Of a stretch of DNA of 64,000 nucleotides, positions 11,101 through 22,840 are shown in pieces. The notes under the pieces were generated by a model. That model worked only from the letters and a program-made list of their open reading frames with translations. It did no database searches and was not told the origin of the DNA. The stretch is from Paulownia fortunei (Eukaryota; Streptophyta; Magnoliopsida; Lamiales; Paulowniaceae). The stretch spans positions 13,062,278 through 13,126,277 of the forward strand of contig CM033114.1 in assembly GCA_019321725.1 (NCBI GenBank), in the 5' to 3' direction. Made by a program: the position numbers and the translations under genes. The stretch's first letter is position 1. Each line of letters starts with the position of its first letter.

Positions 11101-11318
11101 AGAGTTATGATTGAAATACCAAAACTGCCATCAGTGACACCACAACTCGAATTCTTCAACATTTCAACCAAGTTTTTTATTTCTTTCCATTTTCTTCTCT
11201 TATTGTCATTACCTACAAGATTTCACACTAAATGCATAAAAAGTAACACAAACATTTGAAAACAAACCAAATGTTAATCAAAAGGTATATGAATTGTTGG
11301 TATAAAACTAACTTATCA
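11101..11318 (-). repeat. 3' LTR, proximal part (GyB)
   Basis: On the minus strand the LTR begins TGATAAGTTAG at 11318, just after the purine tract cttcaagttgggggtatt. It is collinear with the LTR piece at 26515-26720, sharing tttctttccattttcttc and aaataaaccaaatgttaat-like stretches. Continuity breaks at 11101, where GyC starts, and resumes near 9035. Confidence 0.7.
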
Positions 11319-12730
11319 AATACCCCCAACTTGAAGATTTGCTTGTCCTCAAGCATCAAACATGAAATTCTCATGACAATCTCCCTATGAATTAGGTTAC
11401 CAAAGTCAAGAAAGATTTTTCTAACCTCTCATCTCAAAATATTAGAAAAAATATACCAAGTTTACATGTTAATATGCATATTGGTTTCACTTAACTTCAT
11501 AGTCTTCTGTGTGTGTGTGTGAAAGTAGTAGTTTATCAACTTTCATTTATCATCCGGATATGTTTATAAAGCCAACTATTCATATTTGATCCACTTTTGA
11601 AGTACATACCAAACTCCATAGGCTTGTTTTTCACACTAGTCTCTACTAATGTAGGTAGATCATAGCATCAAAGATCAAAAGAACTTCCAAAGCTTGTATT
11701 GTGAGGCTTGGGTAATGGTGGGAAAATATAAAAAATTGTAGCTAAAAATTGCCCATTTTACACAATCATGCTAGAACCTTTTTGAATAAGCACCAACTTT
11801 TTCATCAATCCCTTCATTTTTCTTTATTGAACATCCCATTTTTCTTCTTTTTGATCTTAGATTACCCCCAAACTTATTTCTTTTGTTGCATGCAACAGGG
11901 GTTTATTTATTTTAGAGAGTTCAAATCATACACCTCAATTCATAATCTTTTCCTTTTCATCATTTTTCAATCTTTTCTTCTTTTTATTTGTGCTTCATCT
12001 TCTTCTTCTTCTTCTTTTTTGTTTTCTTTTTCTTTTTTGTATACAACAATTCATTCAAGAATGATTGTGTAAATGAGATGAAAAAGGGTAGAATATTGGA
12101 TATTTTGTTTTTTTAGCTCAATAATGTGTATAGGGTGTCCAAAGAATTGATTCAATAAGCTCAAGAGGGGACACTAGAGAATAATTCAAGTATAGGTTGG
12201 CTTCAAAGGCTCAAATGGTCCAAAAATGGCCTAAATCATTTCCCTAATGTTATGTTACCTTAGATTTTGCCTCGACTAGTGATCAAACAAGTTCTACAGA
12301 TTGGTGGGATCATTTAGGAAATAATTAGACCTTGTAAACTGTCTCTAAATAATTAAATGTAACTCAACAAAATACTTAGTGCATCAAGATTCATAAGACC
12401 TGATAAAGTAATTAAAACCAAATTTTGATGTTTAGACACGTAAACAAACGTACAAATTCTAATATTTACTTTTTTTTTTCAAGTATGCACATAGTTTATC
12501 AGTAAAATTTTCAAGCAACAAGCAATAATCCTAAACACTTGAACTCCCCCCAAACTTAATATAAGTATTGTCCTCAATGATTAAAAGAATTGTAAAACCA
12601 AGGGACTTTTCTGAAAATGGGTGGTGTTTAGCCTTTAACCTGCAAAAATGAGTAAAATATCAAGGAGCAATCATCATGATATGAAACAACTCAAGAATAA
12701 AAACACTCACAAAGCAAGAAAAAAGAGCTT
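11319..12730 (-). other. 3' UTR and polypurine motifs (GyB)
   Basis: Non-coding. In element sense: the tail after integrase (cttcttgggaggcaactcaa, rc of 12730-12750), the block cattgaggacaatac with aagtttggggggag (rc of 12545-12585), about 1.2 kb with a purine-rich run (rc of 11996-12040) and a (TG)n run at 11509-11521, then gcttgaggacaagcaaat and the polypurine tract at the LTR. A 107-codon plus-strand frame (11749-12072) is low-complexity Phe/Ser/Leu from the pyrimidine run and is not a gene. Confidence 0.65.
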
Positions 12731-13950
12731 GAGTTGCCTCCCAAGAAGCGCTTTATTTAAAGTCTTTAGCTAGACTGAAATTGGATACTTAGATTGCTTC
12801 CCCAAGTGGAAGTTTAGATATCTTCCAAATTTCATTGCCATAATAATGTTTCAACCTCTGTCCATTGACACGAAATAATATGCCATCCTTACCTTTGAGC
12901 GCAACTGCCCCAAACGAAAATATCTTATTGACAATAAATGGGCCAAACTATCTAGATTTTAATTTTTCCAGAAAAAGTTTTAATCTTGAAAAGCAACACA
13001 AGTTGTCCGGGTTGAAATTCCCTTATCAAGATTATTTTATCATGCCATTGTTTTGTTTTTTCTTTATAGATTTTGGTATTTTCATAAGCATCGAGCCTAA
13101 ATTCCTCTATTTCATTGAGTTGCAACAACTTTTTTTCTCCTATTGCCTTTATATCAAAATTTAATTGTTGCACAGCCCAATATGCTCTATGTTCTAACTT
13201 AACGGGGAGGTGATAGGCTTTTCCATAAACTAATCGATAAGGAGACATACCTATAGAGTTTTATATGTTGTGTGGTATGCCCATAATGCATCATCAAGTT
13301 TATGTGCCCAATCCTTTCGATTAATGCTTACCATTTTCTCAAGGATTTGCTTCACTTCCCGATTTGAGATTTTGACTTGTCCATTTGATTGAGAATGATA
13401 TCCAAGAGCTACCTTGTGTCTCACACCATACTTAGCCAAAAGGTTATTAAACATTTTATTGCAAAAAAGAACCTTCATCACTTACAATTGCTCTAGGTGT
13501 GCCAAAACGAGTGAAAATATATTTGTGCAACAATTTAAGCACTACCTTAACATTATTAGTAGGTGAGGCAATTACTTCTATCCACTTGGAGATATAATCC
13601 AGAATAAGCAAAATATATGATCGGCTATTTGATGGAGGAAATGGTCCCATGAAGTCAATCCCCCAAACATCAAAGAGTTCAACTTCCATCATGTTAGTCA
13701 AAGGAAGCTATGGCGTCTAGTAATTGTTCCAGTCCTTTGACACCGGTCACATATCTGCACAAAAGCATAACAATCCTTAAATAAAGATGGCCAATAGAAA
13801 CTAGATTGCAATACCTTAGAAGCTGTCCTTGTAGGTCCGAAATGACGACCACAAGGGGATGAATGACAGTGCTTAAGAATTTCATTTATTTCCTCCATTA
13901 GAATGCATCTATGAATCACAGAATCTGAACACCTTTTGAAGAGCAAAGGA
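12731..13950 (-). pseudogene. Integrase remnant (GyB)
   Basis: Pieces in order: zinc finger with HCHSSPCGRHFGPTRTASKV and ICDRCQRTGTITRR (13946-13698), core with VWGIDFMGPFPPSNSRSYI and [12 protein letters not shown] (13701-13456), [17 protein letters not shown] (13481-13251), then [20 protein letters not shown] and [19 protein letters not shown] (13248-12952). The third catalytic residue, Glu of the usual GQ-x-E segment, is Lys here, so even a repaired frame would lack the DDE triad. The reading continues with stops to the KHYYG and SWEAT tail near 12730. Confidence 0.8.
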
Positions 13951-14725
13951 TCATCCTATAGATATGATTTCACATCATGTAAGAATTTTTTCTTTTGATG
14001 ATATGTGAGGTCCGGGGGTAATAATCCACCTGCAAGATAATTCACAAAATCTGCATACCAAGTAAATTATCTTTGATTGCCAAAATAAACTCATCTGGAA
14101 AAAATTCTTTAATTGGTCCTTCAAAGTTTTTATTTTTATGCTCCAACCTCGATAAGTGATCCGCCACCACATTTTCACTTCCCTTCTTATCTTTGATTTC
14201 AATATCAAATTCTTGAAGAAGGAGTATCCACTGGATTAGCCTTGGTTTTGCATCCTTTTTGGCAAAGAGGTACCTAATAGCAGCATGATCAGTATACACT
14301 ATCACCTTGGTACCTACAAGATAAGCACGGAATTTATCAAATGCAAACACAACGGCTAACAATTCTTTTTCAGTGGTGGTGTAATTTTGTTGAGCATCAT
14401 CAAGTGTTCGGATTGCATAGTAAATGGCCCTAAAATTTTTATCTTTTCTTTATCCTAACACTGCTCCAACCGCATAATCACTAGCATCACACATAAGTTC
14501 AAATGGTTGGGTCCGATCCAGTACCACCATAATAGGAGCTGAAATGAGAGCTTTCTCGATGTGATTAAATGCCTGTAAGCAATCAACATTAAAGTCAAAT
14601 GGTTTATCTTTTTCCAAAAGGTTGCACAAAGATTTTACAATTTTTGAAAAATCTTTAATGAATCTTCTATAAAACCCGGCATGTTTCAAAAAACTACGAA
14701 TAGCTTTCACATTGATTAGTGGTTG
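13951..14725 (-). pseudogene. RT C-terminal part and RNase H (GyB)
   Basis: Starts within the RT connection domain: VKAIRSFLKHAGFYRRFIKD and QPFELMCDASDYAVGAVLG (14710-14450). RNase H follows with [40 protein letters not shown] and [16 protein letters not shown] (14362-14042). RNase H acidic residues are visible in CDASD, EKELLA and YTDHAA. The RT palm with its catalytic Asp pair is missing, because the element breaks at about 14725 against copia RT sequence in the same orientation. Confidence 0.8.
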
Positions 14726-15440
14726 GATTTAGGATAGTCCAATCATCCTTTCAGATCTATCTCCATAAATCTCAATCCCTAATCCCTGGGATGCTTATCC
14801 CAAATCCCTCTTAGAGAACTTTGTATATGACAAGTCTCTGTTGACTACAACATTTCTACGTCATCTCTATGAGTAAAATATCATCAACGTAAAACACAAC
14901 AATTATCACCATACTTCCACTAACCGTCTTGTACACATATAGCTCATTTGCATTCTTGAGGAAATCAAACTATTTGATTGCTTTAGAGAATCGAATGTTC
15001 CAAATTTGGAAAATTTATTTGAGTTCATAAAAGATCACTGAAGCTCCAAACTTTTTGCTTGTGTTTGTTTGATATGAAGACTTCAAACCGCTTAACTTAT
15101 ATCCCTTTCTCAATACCCCTATTGAGAAAGACAGTCTTCATATCCCTTTGCCATATCTAGTAGTCGTAATATGTAGATATAACTAGCATACTTTGAATGG
15201 ACTTTAGCATCACGTTTGGTAAAAGGTATCCTCAATAGTCAACACCTTGACTATGAGCATAACACTTTGCTACCAGTCGTGCCTTTATAGGTCACCACGT
15301 CCCTATGTTCTTCAATTTATATTTGCAAACCCATTTATAGCTAATGGGAACCATTCCCACTAATGGATCCACCAAGATCAAACCTTGTTAGAGTACATAG
15401 AGTTCATTTTGGATTACATGGCATTTTGCCAATTTCTGAA
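14726..15440 (-). pseudogene. Copia reverse transcriptase, N-terminal and palm part (CoD)
   Basis: Collinear with the RT of CoA (22123-22840) and CoC (49575-50290). The catalytic segment reads VVFYVDDILL (near 14880-14905), so the Asp pair is kept. The tail RMIGLS next to the break corresponds to the stretch following the catalytic loop. Many stops. The rest of RT and the RNase H are missing at the 14725 junction. Confidence 0.7.
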
Positions 15441-16830
15441 TTGATGTCATACATCTTAGTTAAATAAATATTTAAAAAGGAGATATTCATTGCTGCACTC
15501 TAGCAAGAGACTTTTATCATATAAGTAGCCTCGAGATCCTTTTAGATCTCATTGGAGGTTGTGTACTATAAGTTTTAGTAATTTGTTCATACACCATTGC
15601 CACTTGTGACAAACTGTGGTTCTTGAACTATTTTAAGTTATATAATCTAGCAATTTCTATCTAATAGAAATTCCTTCTTCTCAAGAAGTGGTGTTCCTAG
15701 AAAATAAACCCCTTTGTTCTTACGAATGATAGAAATGGTATTCTTTAGATTCATTTGGATACCCCACAAATTTGCATAAACTGGATTCACATCCATCCTA
15801 TTTTTCACTAACTGCTTTAAAGAAGCAGGCCCCTTTATACCCTTAGGTATATATGCGAGGGGTCTTTTACCACATCATATCACATATGATGTTTTTGAGC
15901 ACCGATTTAGGCGATATCCTTACTTGATAAGAATATCATCGATTCTAGGGTGAATTCGCAGAATAAAGAAGGAAATAAGTAAAACTCAACTTGGATTCAC
16001 TTAAAGTGATAATCTAATTCTCTATTAGATAATTAAAAACTTACCACCTTAGTATTCTCTTCCTCGATCACATCGATTGATTTAATACTTTGATCAATTT
16101 AATTCTCCACTCCATATCTAAATTCTTTGAACCTTTCAAAGGATCTTAAAATAATAAAGTAAGAATAGTTCGCTTGTAAACTAACACTTAGTGGACTGCT
16201 TACATCCTTTTGGATCACATCCAAAGGCGTGGTTTGCTCCATTTGTCCCACAAATGGTGATTTGGTCATGTTTTCCTAGAGATAAGATTTACAAGTTGGC
16301 ACCTCATGCAAGTCCAAAAGGTCAAGCAAATGTACCATTTTTTGAACTCTTTCTTTAGAGATATGACCTAATCCAGTTTACCACAAGTATGCACTGTTTT
16401 GATTATCTAATTCTTAGATTACTTTATTGATTATGTAGCATGGAATGTTAGGATTGTATAGTTCATTTGTCAATATAGCAAAGACAATTAACTAATACTA
16501 TCCTAATTCCATCCAGAGTTAAGTGGATCATTCCTATAGCTAATAAAGCAACACTTACTTTATTCGCAAGCTTAAGGATCGTCCTTTATCTTAGTTTTCA
16601 TTTTTCTTGTCATCCACTGCAACCCCTTGCAAAGATGGGATCATATCCAATATCCAATATCCAAGAAAAATTTATCAACATTAATGGTTGATATCAACAA
16701 TATATAAACTTGAATTAGAACCCCTTCTAATTCAACTAAGCAAGTCAATACTTGTATTTTCTCTTTCTATGCCCTAAATATCCACAATGGTGACAAACAT
16801 CTATATTGAGCTAGTAAGTTTGTCTGTTTT
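15441..16830 (-). pseudogene. Protease, GAG-pre-integrase and integrase pieces (CoD)
   Basis: CHHCGYLGHRK (near 16765-16790, minus) is part of a CCHC knuckle. It is followed by SWILDIGYD, the protease active-site segment (usually DTG or DSG, here DIG), then GAG-pre-integrase and integrase sequence aligning with 23100-23760 and 50700-51370. No frame stays open. The zinc knuckle is joined at its N-terminal side to leader sequence, showing a deletion of gag. An internal shortening of integrase lies near 15900-15960. Confidence 0.6.
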
Positions 16831-16869
16831 TAGATTTCTTATGTGAAATTATTAGTAATAACCATTATC

Positions 16870-18235
16870 CTATGCGAGACATAAATTTAAGCATTCATTC
16901 AATTAATATCCATTTATGATATGGTCTTTAATCATAAATGTCTCCCACTATTTTATTCAAATCTCATCACTCTCTAGATGGAAATTTGGGAAATCTAATT
17001 TCTTAGTGAGCTTAAGGTCTAACTAGCCTTGCCATACACCCCAATTTTATGAGCCCATACAATAAAACTAAAAGGTAGCTAACAACATTAGCAATTGCAT
17101 CCCCATGCAACCCTCAAGCTATTTTACCTCACCTCTTCCCATACACCCCAATTTTATGAGCCCATATAGTACAAAGTGTCAAGCATTACCCATCAAACCT
17201 CCATGTAGATGGAGCATCTAAATGTCCCACGACTCATGGCCAACGATAAAGATGAGTCCATCCCATAGGCATCTCAATGTTTAGTAGTGGTCACAACTTG
17301 CCTACACTTAACACATCCCACGACTCATGGCCAATAGACTAAATGTGGTAGTGTATCGATAGGCCACTACTTTTGATGGAAAGCATGGATAATTGGGTCC
17401 TACCCAATATTTCCCATTTACGCTTGATATCGAACTAATAAAGGTTATCAACTTGAAATATTTTCAAGTGAGGTCATACTAGATTTATTATACAAGGTCT
17501 CATCATTTTCTTTTCTTATTTATTTAATGTTCACTATCCTAACGATGACAAGCATACATCATAAGGAAGCATTAAATAAACACAACATGTATCACATACA
17601 TCCTAAAATAAATAGAATATCATGAGCCTTTAATCCTATGCAATCCACTTGAGCCAAAGTGGATCTAGGTCAATCTAAGGGTGATAATTAAAATGCAAAT
17701 AAACCTATCTATTACATAAATATATCTCATACATTCATGGGCCTTGTTCCCTCGCTTTTCCTCTGTCTTCATTTAATCTTCTTGTAATGTCCACTAAATT
17801 GCCAAAAGATTAACCTCATCGCCTAATTCTACTCTCATTACATTTGCTAAAACCACAAGAAACCTTAGAATATTTCCAAGGGGAAATACATAGGAGGGAG
17901 ATAGAAGTACATCAAGAATAAAACAGAAAAAGGTGAGACTCGCAGGCCTCATTTTAATTAAAACCCAAAAATAACCAATTATGCATAAAATTAAACCAAT
18001 CACATTGGATCATCTAACTAGCAAGCTTAACATAAATCATCACATGATAATGAAAACATATGAATTTAACAATTATGTTATGTGCAATTTCTTTCAAAAT
18101 TGGGATTTTTATGAAAACTAATTTTTCAAAAATTAAAATAAACATTTAATTTTAAAATGAAAAATTATAAACTTCACATAACAATTATGTAACGAGGCAG
18201 GATGGACAACAGTTCAATAAGGTTGCTGCCCGTCT
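16870..18235 (-). other. Copia leader with paired repeats (CoD)
   Basis: Non-coding, and clearly related to the leader of CoA at 25061-26053. It carries two copies of ccataca(c)cccaattttatg (17032-17059 and 17139-17166, 107 bp apart), and two copies of cccacgactcatggccaa (near 17226 and 17315). Both pairs recur in CoA. The 69-codon frame at 17794-18003 is inside this leader and is not supported as a gene. The stretch 18060-18235 has no CoA counterpart, because CoA runs into the N gap. Confidence 0.55.
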
Positions 18236-18429
18236 AGTACCTGTGATGTTTTTTATGTGATAAGGCCTCTATATATCACTTTGAACTAAGAAAAATAGAT
18301 GAGACTCTATGTAAGGTTTGGCTAGATATGATGTTCATGTGAGTTTTGCCAATTGGAAAATTTCTTAAGTTAAGGAATTGGGATTTCTATTGATAAACAA
18401 ATCAAGAAATAAATGTTTGAGATAATGAA

Positions 18430-19082
18430 GGGTGGCCTAACCTACGATCCCACATTTAGAAAAAAAATCACTCTCAATTATTATAGCTTTCCTCTCCAAA
18501 CATTCACCATTTTCAAAATAGTAAAGTCTTCTATCCTCCTTAGCAGTGCCAATATTCCTCTCCGATCTATGTTTATGTATTTATAATAAATGATAGAAAA
18601 ATTAGCAATGCAATTCATATCATGAGTCTGTTTGCTAATTAACACCAGGTTAGAAGCTAATTTGGAAACATAGAGTAAGTTTAGTACAAATGTATCTGAC
18701 AAATAAATATAACCTTTTTTGGGAACAGAAGAGAAATTCCAACTATTACTTTTATGCTTGAGTTCCCATGACATAGCATATAGGAGTAAAAAAAGAGATA
18801 GATTAGTGTCATATAATTAGATGCTCCAAAGTCAAATACCAAATGAGTCTATTTTTGTACATAAAGGGCAGTACATTGATGAGCGAAACCACTCACGGCT
18901 ATGTTGGGATTTGTCATAGTTTGCTGACTAAATAATCTATCCAACTGTTGGTTTTTATTGAGAAACATCACGAGGATTCTTTAATATTTGGTTCTTCAGA
19001 CTTTTTCTCTATAACTGTTCGAAATCCCTTCCCTTAATTCTGTCACTATGGTTTTAAATATGCAGGTCTCCCATGAAGATGT
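18430..19082 (-). pseudogene. Copia protease / GAG-pre-integrase fragment of another lineage
   Basis: Minus strand. LVFDFGASNYMT (near 18850) is a protease active-site segment with DFG in place of DSG. About 55 residues on, the open piece 18774-18481 gives LSDTFVLNLLYVSKLASNLV and DMNCIANFSIIYY, the usual LYVPKL..NLLSVS..T.D..C pattern of copia proteins. It differs from the CoA/CoC family. It forms the 3' flank of the CoA LTR, so CoA may have inserted into it. 18241-18430 gives no readable domain. Confidence 0.6.
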
Positions 19083-21275
19083 TGTTAGGTTTGCTATAAT
19101 CGTAGGGGCATATGCAGTGGAAAGTGATTCTAACGATCACGCTTATTCAAGTGAAAATATAAATAAATATTAAATTCAGATTATACATTTCTCACACTCC
19201 AGTTGTAATAGGGAATAAAATAATCAATTTCTTATTCTGGACTTTCAAAACTCACAGGTATCCAAGTGTCTCCCCTATATCATGTCTACAATATGAAATA
19301 GCAACACCAATTAAAATGATTCGCTAGTATCATTTTAATTATTTACCAATCTAGATCCAGATTAAATTTTATCTTTTGATCCAATTAATGGATCAAGAAC
19401 AAACTTTCAAGAATAAAGATTGATTCTTTAAGTTCTTGAAACTTGAATATATAGACAATATCAACAAACTAGCTTTCTTCTTAATAACAAGAAAAACAAG
19501 ATATCAAGAAAACACTTTTCTTTTTCTTTCTTTTCTAATAGAAGACTTAACAAAATAATTTTTAATTGATTATCTTGCTAATTTTCGGCCATCTCTATTT
19601 ATAGGGGCTGAAATTTTGCTCCTTCTCCAACTATTGGAAAGTTTGTCAATCTTAAACTATTTCAAAGTTTTATCTTGGAAGGATTCCACATCTTCCAACA
19701 ATTCTTCTATTTTTTGCTTTCCTATGTATGTGGACTTATTTGAGACTACGTTCATCATCAAAATTATCTACATACATTCTTGATATTAATTTGAACTCTT
19801 CAAATAATTATCAAGATAGATATATATCAAATATATATACCATAAATATATTTATATATATATAAAATCTTAGTGACCTATTTTATCCCATAAAAATCGA
19901 TCACTATATTTATTTATTTATAAATATGTTAAATCTTCATATTTTAGTGGCTTCTTAATTGATCCATATTAATTTTGGGCTTCGACTTAAATCCAATTGA
20001 TTTAATCTCAAATTAATTAATCCAATTGATTAATTTAATTTACTTCATTTAGGCTTCCTAATGAAATTAAGTCCAATTAAATAATGTAATTACTTAATTG
20101 AATAATCTAATTTAACTATTAAATTAAATAGAACCTTTAAATAATTAATTAATCAATATTAATTAATTAATTCTCAACCATTGGATAAATCCCAAAATTA
20201 GAAATGTTATTTTCCATAAAGATGTGTGATCCTCTTATATTCACAACTAAGCTAGTAGTGGGCTTGCAACATTTGCAACTTATGAATAATAATTATTTCA
20301 ATTAATTAATCCAATTAATTAATTCGCTTTGGAATTAACTCCTTAATTCCAAAAATCTTACTATTCATGAAAACACCTAGCAAGTAATCATGGCAAACTA
20401 GTCTTATTTGAAATAGCAAGTACACCTATTTCAGTTGTGAATACCACATACGTACGGTCCTTTTGACAGCTAATCTCCTGATTGAATGTAGGATATAGAT
20501 TATAAGTCGAAACCCTGAATGATTTAATAATTGTGATCCCATTTCAAGTTCCATTGATTCCTAAGAATCATGATTCATCCTGCCTTGGTCCAGGTTTTTG
20601 AATTATAAACTATGAAAACATAAGAGATTCTCTTGTTTAAAAAGACAACTATCGAATTCTATATTGGCCACTAACAAACCTCCATACACAATAGTACAAC
20701 ACCAAACATACCTCTTTTGTGATTGTCAAGCAATTATAAGATATATCAAAGTGTTGCAGGATGCACACAAGGCTACCATCATGCCTCATGTCCGTGGACT
20801 AGCCATGGACTATTGCAACATAGAAATTCTTATTTCGACACGCAAAGCCTCCAGCTAAGAATTTCTAGCGAGCTATGTTTGGTGTACTTGTTCCCTAACA
20901 AGAACCCATATACATGCACTTGCGTCTCTACACTAATGCTAATGGAATGCAACATCCTCATCTCATGATCATTCATCATATGTATGAGTCTTACTGAGCT
21001 ATTTGTTGTCCCATCTACAAAAGCTCTTGACTCGAAACTTATTTAAGACCAAAGCCTTAGAGGCATGTTCCATGATTGCCATCATATACGCGACCATGCC
21101 TCGTAGCTAAATTTATTCTAAGGACTTTATCTAATGTCCATAAATAAAAGATGCATGACATAAGATAAAAAAAATTCCTTTTTATTATTGTGATTCCCGC
21201 TAAGATTATCTTTACAAAAGAAAAGGAGTATAATACGCCCAATCCAATTGGGGCTTTGGGCATCCTACTTTAACA
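19083..21275 (-). repeat. 3' LTR, 2193 bp (CoA)
   Basis: On the minus strand the tract gacaagagggagattg is followed by TGTTAAAGTAGGATGCCC at 21275, and the LTR ends ...AAACCTAACA at 19083. Related LTRs are at 35915-38038 (plus strand) and 46543-48737. It is very AT-rich (19800-20170), with a near-perfect palindrome of aattaatt units around 20141-20172. Open frames at 20664, 20723 and 21057 are inside the LTR and are not coding. Confidence 0.85.
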
Positions 21276-22840
21276 ATCTCCCTCTTGTCCTAGCTCCAAT
21301 TGCCCATATATCAAAGGCCCATCTTCTCAAGATAGCCATCAAATATCTTCTATGCTACGGGCTTAGTAAGTGGGTCTGCTATATTTTCTGCTAAGGCAAC
21401 TTGATCCACAATAATGTTGCCTCTACCATTGATCTCTCTATTCAAGTAATATCGTCTCATTATGTGCTTGGATCTTTGATGAGATCTTGGCTCCTTTACT
21501 TGCACAATGGCTCCATTGTTATCATAGTGAATTATAGCTGGATCAACAACGGATGGAACTACACCCAACCCTTAGATGAAGTTTCTTATCCAAACAACTT
21601 CTTTTGTTGCATCTGATGCAGCAATATATTCAGCTTCGGTAGTAGAGGCTACATTCGTATCTTCCTTGGAACTCTTCCAACTGACCATACCACCATTCAA
21701 GGTGAATATGTATCCAGACATGGAATTTAAGTCATCTATATCGGACTCAAAACTAGAGTCTATATATCCTCCAGTTTTTGTTCTTCGTTGTTGTATATCA
21801 GAAAGATATCCTTAGTCCTTCTCAAGTACTTGAGGATCATCTTAATGGCTTTCTAGTGTTATTCTCCTATATTGGACTGATAACTACTCGTGACACTCAG
21901 AGCATGTGATATATTAGGTCTTGTACATAACATTACATACATTATGCTCCTTATTTCGAAAGCATAAGGTATGCAAGTCATACTTTCTCTCTCTTCGGGT
22001 GTCTTAGGAGACATAACCTTAGAGAGTGAAACCCCATGATTCATAGGCAAGAATCCTCTCTTGGATTCTTCCATGCTAAACCTTTTTAGCACTTTAGCTT
22101 TGTACATGGACTGGGATAGTCCGATCATCCTTCTGGATCTATCTCTATAGATCTTTATCCCTATGATAAAATATGCATCTCCCAATTCCTTCATGGAAAA
22201 CTAATTAGATAACCAAGTTCTCGTTGACTGCAACATCCCTACATCATTCCCTATGAGTAGGATGTCATCAACGTAGAGCACAACAAATGTAACTGCACTC
22301 CTACTAACCTTCTTGTAGACACATTGTTCATCCGGGTTCTTATGAAAATCAAATATTTTGATTATGTCATCAAATCGGATGTTCCAACTCCTCGAAACTT
22401 GTTTAATTTCATAAATAGATCTTTAGAGCTTGTAAAGTTTTTGCTCGTTCCTTCTAGATATGAAGCATTCTAGATCTTTTTCTTAATGTTTCTGTTAAGG
22501 AAGAGATCTTCATATCCATTTTCCATATCTCATAGTCATAATATGTGGATATGTTCAGCAGTATCTGAGTGGATTTAAGCATCACTACTAGCAAAAAATT
22601 TCCTCATAATCAATTCCTTACTTCTAAGTATAACCTTTTGCTACCAGTCATGCCTTATAGGTCACTACCTCTCCATCTACTCCAAACTTCTGCTTGTAGA
22701 CTCATTTACAGCCAATGGAAACAATTCCCTATGGTGGGTCCATTAAGGCCCACACCTCTTTGGAGTACATGGAGTCAATCTCAAATTGCATAGCTTCTTG
22801 CCACTTCTCCGAGTCAGTGTCAGACATCGCCTCTCCATAG
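21276..22840 (-). pseudogene. Copia reverse transcriptase-RNase H (CoA)
   Basis: RT: the N-terminal part is broken. VVLYVDDILLIGNDVG (near 22230-22283) keeps the catalytic Asp pair. Then the open piece 22194-21859 gives MKELGDAYFIIGIKIYRDRS, RRMIGLSQSMYKAKVLKRFS and IRSIMYVMLCTRPNISHALS. RNase H (21568-21350) gives AIIHYDNNGAIVQVKEPRSH, KHIMRRYYLNREI and ENIADPLTKPVA, standard for copia. The middle of RNase H is in other frames. The gene ends about 75 bp before the LTR. Confidence 0.8.

Larger units (their letters stand above)
7690..14725 (-). mobile_element. Ty3/gypsy element GyB, nested in GyA
   Basis: Minus strand: the C-terminal part of RT, RNase H, integrase, a 1.2-1.4 kb 3' UTR and a 3' LTR in two pieces (11318-11101 and about 9035-7690). 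The 5' half (gag, protease, most of RT and the 5' LTR) is lost at the junction with copia CoD near 14725. The LTR is interrupted by the opposite-strand block GyC. No target duplication can be read, because the 5' end is gone. Confidence 0.7.
14726..18240 (-). mobile_element. Ty1/copia element CoD, truncated
   Basis: Minus strand, in element order: a long leader (18235-16870), then directly a zinc knuckle and protease (about 16830-16500), GAG-pre-integrase and integrase pieces, and RT up to its middle (14726), where it is cut against GyB. Most of gag is gone. It belongs to the same family as CoA and CoC, from shared RT, integrase and leader sequence. No LTR is seen at either end. Confidence 0.7.

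Noticed and set aside
11509..11521. TG dinucleotide runs here and at 63903-63917 as possible regulatory sites
   Set aside because: Short microsatellites in the 3' UTR of two related gypsy elements; nothing beyond shared ancestry is needed.
11749..12072. 107-codon plus-strand open frame rich in Phe, Ser and Leu
   Set aside because: It is the translation of the pyrimidine-rich complement of the GyB 3' UTR; low complexity, no domain.
12865..13164. 99-codon plus-strand frame
   Set aside because: Shadow of the minus-strand GyB integrase, which has clear family motifs.
17032..17340. Direct repeats as a possible CRISPR array
   Set aside because: Only two copies of each repeat, in a copia leader in a plant sequence, without regular spacers.
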